NCBI RefSeq assembly: GCF_021018805.1
Contig: NC_086257.1
Span: 18,286,693 to 18,350,692 of the forward strand
Length of the DNA stretch: 64,000 nt
Direction of reading: 5' to 3'
Origin: Prinia subflava
Lineage: Eukaryota > Chordata > Aves > Passeriformes > Cisticolidae
Part shown: positions 59,236 through 64,000 of the stretch, piece by piece
Layout of the letters: every line of letters begins with the position of its first letter
Position numbering within the stretch: the stretch's first letter is position 1
The notes under the pieces: generated by a model
Databases searched by the model: none
Told to the model about the DNA's origin: nothing
The model's input: only the letters and a program-made list of their open reading frames with translations
Position numbers and translations under genes: made by a program

Positions 59236-62200
59236 TTAATTAAACGTCTGATAAGTGATTTAGTCCTGTAGTAAAAGCTTCTCCTCATGACCAAAATAAT
59301 AACAGCTACATTGTTTGAAAGTTTCTGCCTGTGCCAGAATCGTGTCAGAACCTAATTTTCATCACTGCTGAAGGGTATTTATCAGCTCTGGCACCGCTTT
59401 GTGCTGGCTCTGGAATTCCTTTTCATCACCAAGGTGCTGAAAGTCAAAATCTTATGTTGAGATTTTTGGTAAGAAAATCTATACATTAGAGGCCAAACAA
59501 GTGGGAAATGCCTCTACATATGACAACAAAAGGAAAATAAACAGCTCAGTGTAACTGGGTCACTGGAGTGTTTGCAGTTTCACAAGTGAAATTTGCATTG
59601 TAATTGTCAGATTCTGAACTCAATATCTTCAACATCCGTAATATCATCCCCATGTTGCTGTGCTTCGAGCACCCCTGCTCCCTCCTCAGAATTAAACCAC
59701 CTTCCTGGATACCAATTCCAGCCATAAATGTGAACAGGTTGCACAATTGCAATATTTGTGTAGCTGGGGAATGTCCCTTCCCTTTAGAACACCCACGATC
59801 CAGATGCTTCTTTTCCTACCAAACCCCAAGCAAGCAAGAATGGTCTAAAGAATCAAGCAGGACAAAAGGAAATAACTACCACACCTCTGTCCACCCTTTG
59901 CACATGACTTGGATCAAGGACTGTGCCTTGAAGACATAAATATGAGCTTTTTAAGCTAAAATTAAAACTGATCAATGTGAGAGCCTTCAGTAAATGAACT
60001 ACACACAGTTGTAGCTGCCGTGATGTACCTGATTTAATTTGCATCACATGAAATGATCCAGATAATGACAGTGACCCCTGTGCCTGTTCATTTCATTTCC
60101 CCAAACTGCTGGGCCTATCATTAACCAAGGCAAGATAAGATAACAGATGGCTGTGAATTAATCCTATCTTCAAATATCAAATGCAAAAAAAGTGTCTCAA
60201 TTAAGACAAATTAATTTAGATTCAGCATTCTAGAAATAAGTTGAAATAGATTTTGTGTCCACTTCAGGGTACAATAATGAGTTCATAAATGAACTCATAC
60301 TTTCTTACTGATGGGAAACTGATAAAGCAAAAGCTGTGAAACTTCCCAGATGTGTTACTTCAATCATTTTTCTCAGATTTGAAAAAGCAGATGTGGATGG
60401 ACCTGTAGATTCATTTAAATATTGACCTAGCTTTATGGCTAGATGTAAAAAAACAAGACTTGACAACGTAGCCACTGTTTTAGGGAAACCATGACCTCAT
60501 TATGATCACTGTGAATATTCTATCACTCAAGCAGACTTGTGAACTCAGTCCAATACTGTGGATTCCTATTATAAATACTAAATTTTTAAAAATTAATCTC
60601 TAGGGGACTTGTATATCTATTTATGTAATATATACATACACACATAAAGATTGTTGTCTTGGAATATGTGCCAGATGAGGAGAGAGAAGCAGGGGCATTG
60701 AGAGCAACAAAAGGAGTTCAGGAAGAGTGAAATGGTGAGGAAGCCACCAGCTTTGACATGCCTGTGCCTGAGCCTTATTGTTTCATAGCTGAACTCCTAC
60801 TGAAACTATGAATTTGAGTCCTTTGAACTGTCTGTGGTAGACAATGCTTCATGGAGGAGATAAGTGCCTCCAGGTCACCAGCGAAACACCAAACACTGAA
60901 AAGCAGCAGGGAAGTACTTCAAAAAAGAACAGGTAGACACACACACTCACAAAGCTCCTCTTGTGAAGATGCATCCTATGCCAGCAAACAAATGCTGCTT
61001 CTTTTCTTCTCTCTAAAGTTCAGAACACTCACAAAGTGCGAAATATTCTAAATGATACACATCCAGGATGCATGAATCCTACTTACACTCTTCTTGACGG
61101 GTAAAAGTGTCATAAGGAATCGTCAGCACTTACGAGTAAGTGGTCAAGTGCCTTGTTTGGTGAACAGCACTCCCGTTTCTCCTCCAAATATTCCTAAGTG
61201 CCACCAATGCTGCAGACATCCTGGCTGCACAGATTGTAGCTAAGAACCCACTCCTTCATTCCAGAGAAATTCAGAATATAGCAAGCCACCGTCACCAGCG
61301 GAATAAAAGGATATCCAATTCTGCCAATGAATTACAAATTTTGCAATCTGAAAACATGGAATACATGGAAGCAGCAAAAATAGGGCAATTGGAATACTGT
61401 AAAAAATTCTAGGATGAAGACTGTGACCGACAGGAGTGCTCTTCTGCCCCAGTCAAACCACCAGATTTTGCCTGGTATTTTTATTCTTATTGCTTCCAAC
61501 ACAGCTGCTCTTCACTGACACCATTCTCATCCGTTATTTCATTCTCCTTATCACTCCCGCTTCCCCTGCTGAGGTTTTATTGACTACATTTGTCTTATCC
61601 TGGATTCCCTCTCTTGTTTAAGTCATTCACACTGATTTCACAATTCACTATTTCTCTCTACTCTTTCTCTTTACCCAGATGATTCATGTCTTCACAGTTT
61701 TATTACTGAATTCCTTTGGATGTTACTCAAAGAATTCTCTAATCAGTTATGAGAAAACATTGATTTCAGCAGGACTCAATATCAGTGTTCTTATCAATAT
61801 CTATTTTGTTTAGCACAAGATCGATTTTCCACCTCAAGGGAAAACCAGATCTAAATGTTCACCCAACCATGCAAATACTGTACTTATTTCATTAGAACTC
61901 TCTGGAAGCCTCATCACACTATGGCAATGGATGCTATGAACTTAAATTATAAAAGCAGTTAGAATAAAATAATTAATATTCAAAGAGGATGTGAGTTAAC
62001 AGGATAAGAAATAAACAGTCCCCCACAAGCAGATGAGGATCCTCCTCTTTTCCATGTGGTGCATGTTGGTGCTTTTCCAGATGGATGTTATGTGAGAGCC
62101 CAGTGAGCGAGCTGTATTTGTTATCAGCAATTATCTGATCACAACTGACACACAAGATTTAGTCTTGAAACTGAAGAACCCACTACACAGCCACAGAAAG

Positions 62201-64000
62201 CAGCATTAAGTTGGTTAATCAGCTGATTTCTCTCTTCCTAAACCAAAAAGAAATAAAAATGCCTCTTTACATATTCTCTGGTGAAAGTAAAGAAAATCCT
62301 CCAAACTTTTTCAAAACGAAGCCATCTTCAAATCTTTAACACAATGGAGCAGCTGCTACTGAGTTTCCTTGATGGGTATATTCTGTCATTAGGGAAATCA
62401 GAGGCCCTGCTAAATACCTTTTTTGTTTGGTTGTTTGTCAGCTCAAATACAGATTAGGTTCTCTGACAACCACATTGTTTATTTGCAAAAATACAGGGAG
62501 AAAAACCTTCAGTTGCAGCTTGCATTCTGTAGAAGCAGTGGATACACTCAGAAAAATTTTGTTAAACTAATTTACGGTAGGAGATTTTACCATTATTTAA
62601 AAAAAAAAAAGTAGAAAATCACAACTTAGATGATTCTTTCAGCATTGCTGTGCAAAAATCATATAAAAATCTATTAAAATACTAAATCTAAAACATGTAG
62701 TAAACTCGCAAATTTTACTCAGGAAATACTAAGTTTGCAATTAAAGTGTATTTTGAGTAAAACAATACTGAGCTCTGAAACTAAGCACAGTATTGAAAAA
62801 GATGAGTCAGAGTATGAGCTACTTGACAAAAGAAACTTCAACAAAGAGGAGTTTGTGACAGAAGGGTAAGGGCCCTTTTTTATCTTACCATAGCCTTGGA
62901 TATAAATCAGAGCTGACCGGAACAATAGTATTTACATGGCAAGCTGTGAAAGCCTAAAGAGAGATTTCTCTACCTTCATCTGGAAAAACCCACATCCAAA
63001 CACACCATCTGCCATGGCCTGCCCAGAGCCACTGTGTCCTTGAGAGCTGTGGACATCCCCAGGCACAACCAGCCTGCAATTAACTCACACCTTGCTCTGC
63101 TGATGCTCAGCCAGAGTGAAGGCACACCGTGCATGCTTGCACACAGGCACACTCTAAACTGTTATTTTTAAACTGCAATCCCCCAGATTAACAGGCTTCA
63201 GATCATGGAATATATAAATGTTACTGACAGTTATAATATTGATAGTTAGATAGAAAATATGCAAAATTGTCTAGGCAACATTGTTTTAATTATAATATAA
63301 GTGAGAATATATTTTATATAACATCATAAATACTAAATATGGTCTCAATGAAATGTTGAAATTTCTGACAGCAGAACTCTGATAGTGTCTGCAACTTGTT
63401 GAAACTTTTACCAATACATTAAAATTTGTCCCTGGAAAGAGAAGAAGGAGAGAATATCAATTTAATGCTGAAAAGAGGGACCTCTTATTTACTTAATTTA
63501 TGTGTTATTCTGTGCCAGCCACTGATCATAAATATGTGTCTATACAGTCTCTCAGCAGGTGAGAGAGAATAACAGTATTGCCACTACAACTTCTTGTGAA
63601 AGAAATACTTGGTTTACAAACTTCATTATAGAAAGCACTGAAGCATGTTTCAAAACAGGGACTCTGAAGTGGAAAGAAGGCAGGATATGATGTCAGCTAA
63701 AAATTTCAGAGAACAAGGTTCTGCAGACAGGAGTTGTGTTTGTCATTTAACATGCAACAGAGAAAGTGGAGATAATTAACAGAGAATAAAAAAAGGCTGC
63801 AAGAAGAACTCAGAACCTCAAAACCAAAAGATATTGATGGCAGGGAAACACAAGATTGGTCGAAGGTGATGTGGACATCACTGATGCAGGAGTGAGAGAA
63901 TTAGATGGCATCATGGTTAGACTGATAAAGGAAGAATCAGAAAGAGAAAAAGCTGAGAAACCTTAATGGCTTGCTCAAATTTGCTGTGAAGTTTCAAACT
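59236..64000. other. AT-rich gene-poor DNA, right edge
   Basis: No supportable gene. A TATATACATACACACATA-type simple stretch lies near 60620-60645, an A11-12 run near 62600, and AT-rich DNA at 63200-63340. The remainder is unique. Open frames are short, overlapping and without recognisable domains. Confidence 0.4.

Noticed and set aside
1..64000. tRNA, rRNA, CRISPR array, prokaryotic operon or endogenous viral gene
   Set aside because: No tRNA B-box with paired arms, no rRNA sequence, no regularly spaced direct repeats with unique spacers, and no retroviral-type gene motifs were seen on either strand.

Overview
The window looks like vertebrate nuclear DNA, most likely from a bird. The sequence shows two heavily decayed CR1 LINE copies whose reverse-transcriptase motifs can still be read, and two or three short fragments resembling amniote MIR-type SINEs. 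I see no L1, Alu/B1 or other mammal-type repeats, and overall repeat density is low. A turtle or crocodilian is not excluded, because the CR1 copies belong to old amniote lineages.

No protein-coding gene can be supported. The longest open frames fall in GC-rich DNA, where stop codons are rare, and most overlap open frames on the other strand or in other frames. None shows a recognisable domain. I also see no tRNA, rRNA, known microRNA, CRISPR array or operon-like organisation.

Layout: (1) Positions 1-9560 hold six separate GC- and CpG-rich islands (about 1430-1880, 3535-4030, 5020-5625, 6580-7010, 7722-7905 and 9030-9560). They alternate with complex, non-repetitive blocks rich in homeodomain-, TCF- and SOX-like sequence. 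The islands carry short GC-rich tandem arrays, a G-quadruplex-like run and GC-only hairpins. Long poly-A or poly-T tracts sit between or beside several of them. (2) From about 9785 to the end lies roughly 54 kb of AT-rich, gene-poor DNA. It contains microsatellites, MIR-like fragments (around 15.2, 42.0 and 59.2 kb), two minus-strand CR1 copies (34988-36745 and 38075-38850), a perfect 26-bp duplication (45480-45531) and a four-copy 16-bp array (57831-57893).

A cluster of CpG islands on the edge of a gene desert is typical of the flank of a developmental transcription-factor locus, where islands are often Polycomb-bound and the desert carries distal enhancers. That reading is inference. I could not identify the locus, and conservation, which would be the deciding evidence, cannot be measured from one sequence.
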